64,000 nucleotides of DNA from Argopecten irradians (taxonomy: Eukaryota; Mollusca; Bivalvia; Pectinida; Pectinidae), in the NCBI RefSeq assembly GCF_041381155.1, contig NC_091142.1, positions 8,985,340 through 9,049,339 on the forward strand, read 5' to 3'. The stretch's first letter is position 1. The number at the start of each line of letters is the position of its first letter. Below are positions 45,308 to 57,339 of this stretch, in pieces. Made by a program: the position numbers and the translations under genes. The notes under the pieces are model-generated. The model was not told where the DNA came from. It searched no databases and was given only the letters and a program-made list of their open reading frames with translations.

Positions 45308-45313
45308 TTTATT
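45308..45313 (-). terminator. Poly(A) signal of the Gly-rich gene
   Basis: Minus-strand AATAAA about 80 bp past the stop codon of the proposed last exon. Confidence 0.5.
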
Positions 45314-45388
45314 TTGACAAAAAAGATATAATAAAACCTGATGTAGATCTACGTTTACTAAAGTCATCTATGTCACACCATCGCCAGC

Positions 45389-48300
45389 TTAATATGTACC
45401 TGCAACAACAAAAGATACACTGATGATGGTTTGTTTACCTGATCAGAAACAACCAAAGATACACAGATGATGGTTTTTACATGATCAGAAACAACATAAG
45501 ATACATATATGATGGTTTGTTTACCTGATCAGAAACAACATAAGATACACGTACATGTATGCTGATTCTTTACCTGATCAGAAACAACATACAGATGATG
45601 GTTTAAACAAGTTATCCTACAAGTGTATTTTTCACATTTTGATCCAACTCAAGTTACTTAATTTTAAAATATTGAAAAGTCACGAGCTTCAGTGAGTTTT
45701 TATTTTAACAAATTTGGAATCAGGTAAAATTTTTGGGCGCTCTTATTGAAGGAAAGGTCCTCCACCTTACACATAGTTACTTTACCGCACTCCGCAGTAC
45801 AACTATTGTCAGGATTTTTTTATTTCATATTTTCTATAGGCACACCAACTTCGTTAGCCAAATGTATGCATTACGATACTCACTCCGAAGGGACAGTATC
45901 GTACTGAATACCATTGGATAGCGAAGATGCACTAGCTTTCCTCCTTTTCCAAAATCTGACACGTGCTTGAATGTTTCTGTCTGTTATTGTAAGGCGCAAG
46001 ATAAACTTTCCCGATATATTTATAACATTTCATGCCAACTCTGAAATAGGCACGTTTACCATACAATGTTATCTACTTACGTCCGCCCTTGCTACCTCCT
46101 ATTCCAGAGTGTCCTCTCATTCCTCCCATTCCTCCGATTCTATTGATGATGCCACCCATTCCGCCGATGCCACCTATTCCGCCTCCGATGCCACTGTGCC
46201 AACCTGGCATCCCACCGTACGTTGGATAATATCCTCCCATTCCACCGTGTCCACCGCTCATTCCACCGTATTTACCGCCCATTCCACCATATATGCCGCC
46301 CATTCCACCATGTATACCGCCCATTCCACCATATCTTGGGTAATATCCTCCCATTCCACCGTATATCCCGCCCATTCCACCGTATATTCCACCCATTCCA
46401 CCGTATATGCCGCCCATTCCACCGTATATACCGCCCATTCCACCGTATATGCCGCCCATTCCACCATGTATACCGCCCATTCCACCATTCCTTGGGTAAT
46501 ATCCGCCCATTCCACCGTATATACCGGCCATTCCACCATTCCTTGGGTAATATCCGCCCATTCCACCTGACATTCCAACATAGTATGGGGAATTGTTTCC
46601 CCAGCCGCCTCTCATTCCACCACGTGAATAATAGTCTCCGTTGTTTCGACCATAGTCATCCCAGCTACCCGAATATCCGTTCATACCACTTGGATATCCC
46701 ATTGGATACCCCCTCATTCCACTTGGATACCCCGTTGGGTACCCCCAGTTTCCATGTCCCCCACTATGACCTCCACCCTTTCCATCTGGACACAGAAAGA
46801 TCACAAATATATTACAAAACAAACACTGTTATAATAACTGGCATAACGATTATTAATTGTATTCTAATATCTATTGTGAAATTAGTTTAGTAATTTTCTC
46901 AGGTGTAAGCGTCTGCACATGTAATCGAACTCTAAGCTAGGTGAAAGGTGAATGACTTGACCATTATACGCCACCCGATCACCTATATCAAACGACACAC
47001 AATATAAATGACTATGGTTTGGACCCTTTTTGGTTCCCTACTTCATCAAATGATCAAACCTTTCAAATACCCAGTTTATCCCTTATACAATTAGTATGAT
47101 AATTATGCATCATTGCATCATATTTGGCATAGCTTTTCTTTTAGAAATCACAAATCGCACTCAAAAATAACTTAGTTTACGATTATTACATAGAGAAGTG
47201 ATTTACGAAAGCTTTTTGCACTTTGTAAATATACTATATTGTCTTTATATGAAAATATATTATATTATGTTGAAACTGAAGCATGCCTACACAGTGGCGT
47301 AGGAAGATGAAACGTCATGGGGGGGGGGGGCAAAGGTCCTCAATATTTTGTAAAAAAAAAAAAAAAAAAAAAAACCCGCCACACCTACAGGAGGAGATTA
47401 ATTCAACTCCCAACCATATAATATATGCTTTATGTACATTTTTCATATATCACTAAATTTAATCCTTGTTCACATTTATAGACAGTGGGGTCGCTAAAAG
47501 GAAATTAACAAATACGCAAATTGGCCGAATTAGCGTGTGAGCGTCGAAGGCGCGAGATTTTGGTGTTTTATTAGGGATCTGAGGGTGACCCCCGGGATGA
47601 GTTTTATGTATTTTGATGATTTTGCGATAGCCCGACAGCGCAAGATTTTGGTGTTTGGGGGTCCGGGGGTCTCCCCCGGGGAAAAAATACGATTTAGAAT
47701 GGCTGAGATGATTTTTACGATGCATTTTGATGAATTTGCGATCGCCCAAAGGCGTGAGAATTTGGTGTTAGGGGGTTCGGGGGTCTCCCCCGGGAAAAAA
47801 ATTACGATTTAGAATGGCTGAGATGAGTTTTACGATAAAGTTTAATGAGTATAAAACGTTCTTAACATGGTATTTTTTCGATTTAAAGCTACCTGCATTT
47901 AGAAATGATAATTGTGTCGTCATAACATTATGCAACCCTACTCGATCTGAATATACCGTCTTCACACCATCGGCACATTGTTGTGTAACATAAAAAAATG
48001 AATTAATTGTCTCGCTATGACATATAAACAAATTGATCTTTTAAGAGACATTTTTTTAAATAGCACATAGAATCCCTTGATGGACATTTTTAGTCAAGTT
48101 TGTGTGTATTGAATTTTCACTATTTAAGGTTTGATATTATGTGCTTGAACGTTTTAGGAAATGCGCCGCGCAGCGGAAAATTTTCTAGAATGAACTACGA
48201 AAAATGTGTAGGAGGACCCTTTTTTCTTTCAAATAAGCATTTTTAGAAAATTTCAGTCGGCGAAAATGGGGGGGCAAAAAGACATGTTTGCCCCCCCCCG

Positions 48301-49600
48301 TCCTGGGGAACGGGGGGCAGTTGCCCCCCTGCCCCCCCCCCCCCGCTTCCTACGCCCCTGCTACATTTATATAACTTACTATACAATCAACAAGACACAG
48401 CTGACGGAAAATGTTTTGGTCTTTAGTGACATAAACTTACATTAAGTAAGGTAGCGCAATCGTGTGGGAATACATAGGGATTGAATGTATTTTTAATTTT
48501 CATAGCGGCTATGAATAGCAGAAGCAGTCTACATACATTTATCCCATCCTCGGAAGATATGTAGATAGCTTTTGCTATTCATAGCCGCTATGAAAATTAA
48601 AAAAAAAAAATACATTCAGTTCATATATTTACATTAGAATAATTCATGAAACTAAAAATTATTGAAAGGCTATTATATTATATTCAAAATTATGACGCCT
48701 ATATACGACGAGAAACGCGATTAATGGAACAGCTGGATGACAAAGTCGTTCCACAACGTCGCGTTTTCAAGCTTCCGCCTTCCGTTCGACTTTTTTTGCA
48801 AATGACAAACGGTAAACAAGAAATATAGTTAAAATAAGATTTGATTGACTTATTACAGTAAACCTTAGTTGATTCTACATTTAGAAACAACACATTAGAT
48901 ATATATCATACATTAAAATATTGTGAGGGACTATTTTTATTGATATGAAACTGGCGCATTGTTTGAAATCAGCTGATCGATGCACGAGAATCGTTGAATT
49001 CATAGTGTATTCATAATGTTTTAATAGGCAAATGTTTGTTTTTGTCAGTTGGTTGATTCACATAGTGACGAAACACTCAGAATGTTAATATAAATATATA
49101 AGTTAAAGATGCTCCACCGCTGACAAATGGTATTTTTTCACTATAAAAAACAGGAGCAGACGATTTCGTATTTTTCTTCAGTTACAAAAGTTACTTACTT
49201 TACACCATTACCACCATTGAAAAGTTTGAGCTTCTAATTTTACTTCAAGTTAAAAATATGAAAAATAATTAATTGCATCCCGAAAAAAATCCGTGTCACT
49301 ATATCCTATATGAAAGGAAGTACTGATTGTGCATGCACCAAAGGCGAAGGGAATTGTTTTATATTATTTTTGTGTTAATTAGACATATATATACACGATC
49401 AAACACCAATTATTGTTCAACTGAGGAATATCATTAATGCTTTGTCGGCGGTGGAGCATCTTTAATATTAGTACAATAAACCTGGACATTAAGTAACCAT
49501 GCTGTGTGTGATGTCATGTTACCATGACGACATGTGACATACCTGCGTGGACGAGAGTAGCTAACAGGATCGTTGCGATACAGGTATATAAAGAAACCAT
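45389..49600 (-). CDS. Secreted Gly/Met/Tyr-rich repeat protein (shell-matrix or adhesive candidate)
   Basis: Coding exons 49543-49600, 46081-46785 and 45389-45399. Exon 2 of the transcript begins at the ATG right after a TTTCATTTCAG acceptor. It encodes a signal peptide, MVSLYTCIATILLATLVHA, and joins in phase 1 to DGKGGGHSGGHG. The large exon encodes a Tyr/Pro/Gly part (YPTGYPSGM, YPMGYPSGM), then about 15 tandem copies or variants of the seven-residue unit GGMGGIY with GYYPRNGGM interruptions, then a Gly/Ile/Met tail. The exon ends GGAC before GTAAGT; splicing to 45399 gives 257 residues ending GSKGGRTY, while reading on stops 3 codons later (256 residues, GSKGGRK). Such proteins, like shematrins, are typically secreted by mollusc mantle into shell, or used in adhesives. 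That role is inferred from composition only. An AATAAA lies at 45308. Confidence 0.8.
45400..45606 (-). repeat. About 45-bp tandem repeat at a 3' splice site
   Basis: Four to five copies of a unit with AACAACATAAGATACA, GATGATGGTTTGTTTACCTG and ATCAGAAA. On the minus strand the copy nearest the exon supplies the CTTTTGTTGTTGCAG acceptor of the last exon of the Gly-rich gene. Confidence 0.8.
46265..46560 (-). repeat. 21-bp coding minisatellite of the Gly-rich protein
   Basis: On the minus strand, near-identical units of 21 bp, such as ATTCCACCGTATATGCCGCC read in complement, encode GGMGGIY. The near identity of units points to recent expansion or gene conversion. The opposite strand is open as well, through the repeat alone. 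Confidence 0.9.
47290..48362. mobile_element. 1.07-kb element with GGCGTAGGAAG ends and inner tandem repeat
   Basis: Starts AGTGGCGTAGGAAG and ends CTTCCTACGCCCCTGCT, an inverted pair. It has G-runs and C-runs near the ends, and about three 110-bp copies inside (47530-47870) with CGATTTAGAATGGCTGAGAT and GGGGGTCTCCCCCGGG. No transposase seen. It lies in the large intron of the Gly-rich gene. Confidence 0.7.
48478..48626. mobile_element. Hairpin MITE
   Basis: TTTCATAGCGGCTATGAATA and flanking TGAATGTATTTTTAATT are mirrored at the right side by TATTCATAGCCGCTATGAAA and A-rich sequence. Intronic in the Gly-rich gene. Confidence 0.8.
48646..48828 (+). other. Orphan coding-like open frame, 60 codons
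   Basis: Encodes a charged peptide with YDAYIRRETRLMEQLDDKVV and FKLPPSVRLFLQMTN, then GTAAAC, a possible donor. It looks more protein-like than its surroundings but has no acceptor, partner exon or known family. It lies antisense in the intron of the Gly-rich gene and could be a relic. Confidence 0.2.
49105..49463. mobile_element. 360-bp MITE, AAAGATGCTCCACCGC family, copy 2
   Basis: Same orientation as the copy at 24211; ends AAAGATGCTCCACCGC and GCGGTGGAGCATCTTT. Intronic, 80 bp from the signal-peptide exon of the Gly-rich gene. Confidence 0.88.
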
Positions 49601-50206
49601 CTGAAATGAAATATTGTATTGGATACAGAATAATCTGTAATGTTTGCGAGGGTGGTATTATTCGCGATATCGTATGACATTACTGCTGTCGCGAAATTGT
49701 AATCAGCGAAAAATTGATTAATTCATTTGTTCTCTTATAATTTTTTATCAAGACGAAATCCCAAAAACATTTAACCGCAAAAATATCCAGTTGTGCTGTA
49801 TTTCTGATGAATAATGATATTTAATATTTCTACTAAACCGTTGCATATAATATTTCTTCTGATAAACCTTTGAAATTATTGTTTCTGATAAACCGTTGTA
49901 TTTATTACTGCTGATAATAAACTATTGTTTTTATAATTTATTAAATTTATCAAGCAACAAAGTTTCAAAGCATAAATCCTTAAGAGATAAACGTTTTTTT
50001 CCCCGAATTATTTTAAAGCTATAATAGATTCAAAGTAGCTAAAAGTAGTAAATATACTATAAGTTATTTAATAAATTTGGTATTAAAGAAAAGCCCATTT
50101 CTTACTTCTCATGCAACCAACCAAAATGGAAAAGGTCTACATAGAAAGATAAGACATGCGAGAATCCATCATCAATAGATGAGAAAATGTAGGGTGACCG
50201 ACATAC

Positions 50207-50255
50207 CTTGAAAAGACAGGTGAGGACTGCGAAGCTCGACCCTTGGCGGAGAAGT
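50207..50255 (-). other. Probable 5' UTR exon of the Gly-rich gene
   Basis: A strong donor, TTTTCAAG then GTATGTCGG, ends at 50207, and a TATA-like TATTTAA lies about 30 bp before the inferred start. The exon would splice to the acceptor directly before the ATG at 49600, so all of the 5' UTR comes from this exon. Confidence 0.5.
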
Positions 50256-50277
50256 GATGACCAGCACAGAGACTGGA

Positions 50278-50287
50278 CATTAAATAC
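50278..50287 (-). promoter_or_regulatory. TATA-like element of the Gly-rich gene
   Basis: Minus-strand GTATTTAATG, placed about 30 bp upstream of the inferred start of the 5' UTR exon. Confidence 0.35.
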
Positions 50288-50666
50288 ACCAGTGGTCAGT
50301 TGGTCAAAGGTGAGGAACATGCCCGTGATCAGAGTAACGTTGTACCATGACAATTATAGAAGTTTTAAACATACTGAAAACTAATATACATCGAGTCAAC
50401 ACAGACGCATCACACAATGTCCTTTCCTATAGTAATTTATTGTCTAACCCTACATGTAATTTAAACAACAAAGTCCAACTGTCTTTAGCAATATTAGATA
50501 AATATGATGTTAACAAGTAGAAATGGACACCGAATAGCACTTGGTCGGATGTTTTATATCATTAATATGTCTTCAAAACAAGTAATTAAAGTGTAGTAAA
50601 AACCTCATTTTTTCTGTTTTGGTAATAAAGAAACCTTGTGTGAACTCATCTAAACTACAATTATAT

Positions 50667-51028
50667 TAAGATTCCCCACTGCCGACAAAGCATAGACGAT
50701 ACTCATAATTTGAATAATAATTGGTGTTTAATCGTGTATATATACGTCGAATTAACACAAAAATAATATAAAATAATTTGTTTTGCTTTTGGTGCATGCG
50801 CACTTAGTACTTCATTTCATATTGGACATAATGCCGCGAATTTTTTTCGCAATTAATTATTTTTCTTTTTTTATTTTCTTCTTGAAGTAAAATTAGACGC
50901 TCAAGTCTTTGAAATGATGATAATGATGTAAAGTGAGTAACTTTTGTAACTGAAGAAAAAGAGTAAATCATCTGCTCGTGTTTTTGATGAGGATAATACC
51001 GTTTGTCAGCGGTGGAGGCGCATCTTAA
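50667..51028. mobile_element. 360-bp MITE, AAAGATGCTCCACCGC family, copy 3
   Basis: Opposite orientation to copies 1 and 2. The left end is diverged (AAGATTCCCCACTGCCGAC) and the right end reads CAGCGGTGGAGGCGCATCTT. Confidence 0.75.
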
Positions 51029-51211
51029 AGTAAATATCACGGTAATTCAAAACCACGCTCTGTTAAAAATGACATCCTCCTCCCATGTCATATATACACT
51101 TATGTTAATATCAATATGAAATATTCCCTAATATGAAAAAGACATATGGACATATCCATCCCAAATTTTGTATATAATTTTATCAACAATAAGAGGTATT
51201 AATATTACCTC

Positions 51212-51572
51212 AAAGATGCTCCACCGCCGACAGAGCATAAATGATATTCGTCATTTGAACAAGAATTGGTGTTTAATTATGTATATATATGTCTAATTAA
51301 CAAAAAAAATAATATAAGATAATTTATTTTGCCTTTGGTGCATGTGCAATCAGTACTTCATTCCATATAGGATATAGTGACACGGATTTTTTTCGGGATG
51401 CAATTAATTATTTATCATACTTTTAATTTGAAATTAAAATTAGCAGCTCAAACTTTTCAATGGCGGTAATGGTGTAAAGTAAGTAACTTTTGTAACTGAA
51501 GAAAAATACTAAATCATCTGCTCCTGTTTTAGATAGTGGAAAAATACAATTTGTCAGCAGTGGAGCATCTTT
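51212..51572. mobile_element. 360-bp MITE, AAAGATGCTCCACCGC family, copy 4
   Basis: Ends AAAGATGCTCCACCGCCGAC and CAGTGGAGCATCTTTA; same orientation as copy 3, 180 bp away. Confidence 0.85.
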
Positions 51573-52137
51573 AAAAATAATGAAATAAAAAATCGGAACA
51601 GACGTAGAATACTAGATACTAATATTGGCCTCATGTCAGATCTTATGGTTCTACAAAAACGTTTGTCTTAATTAGACTTCTCTGTGAAACTATGGAATAT
51701 TTCATTACATAGTAATTATGAATTAATTGTATAATAATAAAGATAATTTGACAAATATTTTCAAGGAAAATATAATCACAAACTATTTGACAATCGTCAT
51801 ATATAAAACATACTGTAATAAGCATTGTAAATGACCTACATTTATGTAAAATTAAAATCTATGTTTTTTACGCATTGTAATTCTCCTCAAAATGTGGTAA
51901 TTGTTTGTGATGAATAGAATATGAATAGCTCTTCTTGATTCGTGAGTCTGGAAATTACGGCACATATAACTTTAAAAAAGATAGATGGCATTCATTCAGC
52001 CACTTCATAGCAAAGAGACATAAATATTGTTTTCAGAAATATCTATCCATATCCTGATTAGGCTATTCGAATAACCAAAGATAACCCGTATACATCCATC
52101 CGTATAGAAAACGTAGTTACTTCGGCAGCCCCGGGAA

Positions 52138-52437
52138 TATGGCTGGTAGTGTTGAGAAATGGCTGGAGGAATGCTAAGTGTCTCTTTATGATGTAACATG
52201 GCTGGTAGTGTTGAGAAATGGCTGGAGGAATGCTAGGTGTCTCTTAATGATGTAACATGGCTGGTAGTGTTGAGAAATGGCTGGAGGAATGCTAGGTGCC
52301 TCTTTATGATGTAACATGGCTGGTAGTGTTGAGAAATGGCTGGAGGAATGCTATGTGCCTCTTTATGATGTAACATGGCTGGTAGTGTTGAGAATTGGCT
52401 GGAGGAATGCTAGGTGTCTCTTAATGATGTCAGAGAT
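52138..52437 (+). repeat. 59-bp tandem repeat, five copies
   Basis: Unit with ATGGCTGGTAGTGTTGAGAA and ATGGCTGGAGGAATGCTAGG. The right copy of the segmental duplication has one unit only (54158-54190), so the number changed after the duplication. Confidence 0.9.
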
Positions 52438-52975
52438 TGCTTTCAAGGAACCATTGGTTAATAATATTGTCAGCACTCAGCCTAAATATTCGGTATGCAT
52501 GAATTTCTTAAAACTGAAAACTTTCAAAAGTGTATTTCAAAATGTCTTTGTAATAACCGACCACTTTACGCGGTACGACAAAGCACAACTCATAGCCATT
52601 CTGCTAAATGGACTGTTGTGGCGCTGGAAGGATTCATCGAGGTTTATGGAATTCCGCGGGGGTTGTATTCCGACCAAAGCGTTAATGTTGAGGGGAATGT
52701 AATATGATAGAGAGGTGAAAATGGAATGTGTGATAAGTTAGTCGAGAAGCTGTTTTGGAACCGGAAGACCAAGTTCTTGTCAAAGTACTTTGAAGGACGT
52801 CATAAGCTGGCGGCTCGGTGAGAACCTGATGTCTATATATATATATAGCACACAGAGTCAACAAAATGAATACTTTCCAGTCTATACTATACAGCGGGAA
52901 GACGGGAAGGGGAAGTATAGAGCCCTTCATCGGAATCATTTGCTTGGTCAAAACTGTGGAAATAGATGTAAATGT
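52438..52975 (+). mobile_element. Broken Ty3/Gypsy pol fossil (integrase part), left copy
   Basis: Pieces resemble the integrase core and the region after it in Gypsy-type LTR retrotransposons (TDHFTRY, then further on YGIP-like and LHRNHL-like words). Only this 3' piece of pol is seen; no gag, reverse transcriptase or LTR was found. It is broken, with several interruptions, and looks old. It was present before the segmental duplication, since both copies carry it. Confidence 0.7.
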
Positions 52976-53918
52976 CATGTATTTTTTTATACTTTTTACC
53001 ATATTCGAAGTACTAGTATGCATATATTATGGAAACTCTTTGGAAGATGAGGGCATCTTCATTTCAAATTACAACACTTGGGAAAACAAGTCTGTTTTAG
53101 GAATTGTTTAATGCTTGTAATCATGTAACAAGGGATAAGATATTTATACATTGTATTTAATTGTAAGTAATTAATAAATGTTTATAAGCTGAAGGTTATA
53201 ATGAAAATTCACACAATTTTATTCTACGGAAAAAGCTCAATTATCAAGCTTTTCTATGTTTCTATAGAAACAACTCAACAAAACTGTTAAAGACGGTTTT
53301 TCTTTTACGCCCATTAGGGTTGGTTTATAATACATTGTATTTCAAAATCAAATACAAAAAAATAATTTCCGATATATTACTTTCAAAATGTACAACGAAA
53401 ATACAACAATGAATTGATAAAGTCATGCTCTGCAATTAAAAAAATAAGGAAGAAAATGTATTTACACTTTATCCTGCAACTAGCATTGTCATTGTCGAAT
53501 TATACACCAGTTACCGCTTACAATTTGCTGCATTAAGCACAGATTGTTGCAGGATAAAAAGTATACATTGTCATGTATGAAACAAGAAGCCCCATGGGTC
53601 CTGATACAGAATCAAACAAAGACTGTGAATACTATATCAGAACTCATCAGGTTTTGAAGTTGGTCAGGACTAATGGGATCATATCAGTTTCATATCATGC
53701 AAAAAATGGTCCCAATGTGACAGAATATCTAAACCATCGGTAAAAATAAAAATAGAAAATTTGATCGACGAAATAATGAGAAATGGTTGAACGATATCTA
53801 CCCTTAAATCCATATCGCGAATATTTAAAACAGCTAAAATTGGATTTTCTCGTTTTAGATCAAATCTTAACGATTTTTAGAGTACTGTCAAAAATGATTT
53901 TCAGCTTTTATTTGTACT

Positions 53919-55497
53919 TGTAAAATTAAACCTATGTTTTTTACGAATTGTCATTCTCAAAATGTGGTAATTGTTTGTGATGAATAGAATATGAAAAGCT
54001 CTTCTTGATTCGTGAGTATGGAAATTACGGCACATATAACTTAAAAAAGATAGATGGCATTCATTCAGCCACTTCATAGCACAGATACATAAATATTGTT
54101 TTCAGAAATATCTATCCATATTCTGATAAGGCTATTTGGAATGGGCAGCCTCGGGAACATGGCTGGTAGTGTTGAGAAATGGTTGGAGGCAGAGACTACT
54201 ATCAAGGAACCATTGGTTGATATCGTCAGCACTCAGCCTAAATATTCGGTATGCATGAATTTCTTAAAACTGAAAACTTTCAAAAGTGGATTTCAAAATG
54301 TCTTTGTAATAACCGACCACTTTACGCGGTACGACAAAGCACAACACATAGCCATTCTGTTAAATGGACTGTTGTGGCGCTGGAAGGATTCATCGAGGTT
54401 TATGGAATTCCGCGGGGGTTGTATTCCGACCAAAGCGTTAATGTTGAGGGGAATGTAAAATGATAGAGAGGTGAAAATGGAATGTGTGATAAGTTAGTCG
54501 AGAAGCTGTTTTGGAACCGGAAGACCAAGTTCTTGTCAAAGTACTTTGAAGGACGTCATAAGCTGGCGGCTCGGTGAGAACCTGATGTCTATAGCACACA
54601 GAGTCAACAAAATGAATACTTTCCAGTCTATACGATACAGCGGGAAGACGGCAAGGGGAAGTATAGAGCCCTTCATCGGAATCATTTGCTTGGTCAAAAC
54701 TGTGGAAATAGATGTAAATGTCATGTATTTTTTTTATATACTTTTTACCATATTCGAAGTACTAGTATGCATATATTATGGAAACCCTTTTGGAAGATGA
54801 GGGCGTCTTCATTTCAAATTACAACACTTGGGAAAAATAAGTCTGTTTTTTGAATTGTTTAATGCTTGTAATCATGTAACAAGGGATAAGATATTTATAC
54901 ATTGTATTTAATTGTAAGTAATTAATAAATGTTTATAAGCTGAAGGTTATAATGAAAATTCACACAATTTCATTCTAAGGAAAAAGCTCAATTATCAAGC
55001 TTTTCTATGTTGCTATAGAAACAACTCAACAAAACTGTTAAAGACGGTTTTTCTTTTACGCTCATTAGGGTTGGTTTATAATACATTGTATTTCAAAATC
55101 AAATACAAAAAAATAATTTCCGATATATTACTTTCAAAATGTACAACGAAAATACAACAATGAATTGATAAAGTCATGCTCTGCAATAAAAAAAATAACG
55201 AAGAAAATGTATTTACACTTTATCCTGCAACTAGCATTGTCATTGTCGAATTATACACCAGTTAGCGCTTACAATATGCTACATTAAGCACAGATTGTTG
55301 CAGGATAAAAAGTATGCATGGCCATGTATGAAACAAGAAGCCCCATGGGTCCTGATACAGAATGAAACAAAGACTGTAAATACTATATCAGGACTCATCA
55401 GGTTTTGAAGTTGGTCAGGACTAATGGGATCATATCAGTTTCATATCATGCAAAAAATGGTCCCAATGTGACAGAATATCTAAACCATTGGTAAAAA
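53919..55497 (+). repeat. Segmental duplication, right copy
   Basis: Lies 168 bp after the left copy in the same orientation. The copies differ by scattered substitutions and small indels (a few per cent by eye), so the event is fairly recent. Confidence 0.9.
54195..54715 (+). mobile_element. Broken Ty3/Gypsy pol fossil (integrase part), right copy
   Basis: Same piece as at 52438-52975, carried along in the duplicated block. Also broken, with several interruptions, and without LTRs or other parts of the element. Confidence 0.7.
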
Positions 55498-55654
55498 TAA
55501 TTTGGAAACTTATATAAAGGAAGTGGTTTTTTTTTAATCTATTTGACCTCTTTAATCAAAGGTCAACACAAATGTCAATAGCTTGAAAACGAAAGAAAAT
55601 TTTTTTTGGTCATTTTTCTGAACTCACACCAAAATGCAATTTACTTTTCAGACA

Positions 55655-57335
55655 ATGATCACTTATTCTGTTTCATGACTCCTTATTCTCTGTCAAAATC
55701 CCTTATTTTATATGTCACAATCACTTAATCTGTGTCATGATCCCTTATTCCTATGTAATGATCACTTCTTATTCTGTGTCATGATCACTTATTCCTATGT
55801 CATGATCACTTCTTATTCTGTGTCATGATCACTTATTCTGTGTCACTTATTCTGTGTCATAATCACTTATTCTGTGTCATGATCACTTATTCTGTGTCAT
55901 GATCACTTATTCTGTGTCATGATCACTTATTCTGTGTCATGATCACTTATTCTGTGTCATGATCACTTATTCCTTTGTCATGATCACTTATTCTCTACAT
56001 CGTGATCACTTATTCCTACATCATGATCACTTATTCCTACATCATGATCACTTATTCTGTGTCATGATCACTTATTCTCTACATCATAATCACTTATTCT
56101 GTGTGTCATGATCACTTATTCTGTGTCATGATCACTTATTCTGTGTCATGATCACTTATTCTGTGTCATGATCACTTATTCTGTGTCATGATAACTTATT
56201 CCTATGTCATGATCCTTTATTCTGTGTCATGATCACTTATTCTCTACATCATGATCACTTATTCTGTGTCATGATCACTTATTCTCTACATCATGATCAC
56301 TTATTCTCTACATCATGATCACTTATTCCTTTGTCATGATCACTTATTCTGTGTCATGATCACTTATTCTGTGTCATGATCACTTATTCTCTACATCATG
56401 ATCACTTATTCCTTTGTCATGATCACTTATTCTGTGTCATGATCACTTATTCTCTACATCATGATCACTTATTCTGTGTCATGATCACTTATTCTGTGTC
56501 ATGATCACTTATTCTGTGTCATGATCACTTATTCTCTACATCATGATCACTTATTCTGTGTCATGATCACTTATTCTGTGTCATGATCACTTATTCTCTA
56601 CATCATGATCACTTATTCCTTTGTCATGATCACTTATTCTGTGTCATGATCACTTATTCTGTGTCATGATCACTTATTCTCTACATCATGATCACTTATT
56701 CTCTACGTCATGATCACTTATTCCTTTGTCATGATCACTTATTCTGTGTCATGATCACTTATTCTCTACATCATGATCACTTATTCCTTTGTCATGATCA
56801 CTTATTCTGTGTCATGATCACTTATTCTCTGTGTCATGATCACTTATTCTCTACATCATGATCACTTATTCTGTGTCATGATCACTTATTCTGTGTCATG
56901 ATCACTTATTCTGTGTCATGATCACTTATTCTGTGTCATGATCACTTATTCTCTACATCATGATCACTTATTCCTTTGTCATGATCACTTATTCTGTGTC
57001 ATGATAACTTATTCCTATGTCATGATCACTTATTCTGTGTCATGATAACTTATTCTGTGTCATGATCACTTATTCTCTACATCATGATCACTTATTCTCT
57101 GTCATGATCACTTATTCTCTACATCATGATCACTTATTCTGTGTCATGATCACTTATTCTGTGTCATGATAACTTATTCTGTGTCATGATCACTTATTCT
57201 CTACATCATGATCACTTATTCTCTACGTCATGATCACTTATTCTCTACATCATGATCACTTATTCTGTGTCATGATCACTTATTCTCTACATCATGATCA
57301 CTTATTCTGTGTGTCATGATCACTTATTCCACTAT
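55655..57335. repeat. 1.65-kb tandem array of ATGATCACTTATTC units
   Basis: About 80 units of 20-22 bp. All share ATGATCACTTATTCT; the variable half is mainly GTGTC, CTACATC or CTTTGTC. The variants alternate irregularly with some repeated blocks. Every unit holds the palindrome TGATCA. Confidence 0.95.
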
Positions 57336-57339
57336 AATT

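Larger units (their letters stand above)
51844..53750 (+). repeat. Segmental duplication, left copy
   Basis: Matches 53919-55497 nearly base for base from the CTATGTTTTTTACG word to the ATCTAAACCATCGGTAAAAA word. It is about 330 bp longer, chiefly through the 59-bp tandem repeat at 52138-52437. Both copies end in a region starting GAAACAAGAAGCCCCATGGG. Confidence 0.9.

Noticed and set aside
45971-46890. Plus-strand Ser/Thr/His-rich and Pro/His-rich open frames of about 200 residues
   Set aside because: Antisense shadows of the Gly-rich coding repeat; the minus strand has the signal peptide, splice sites and poly(A) signal.
55655-57335. CRISPR-like regular direct repeats
   Set aside because: Units are contiguous without unique spacers, and the genome is eukaryotic.
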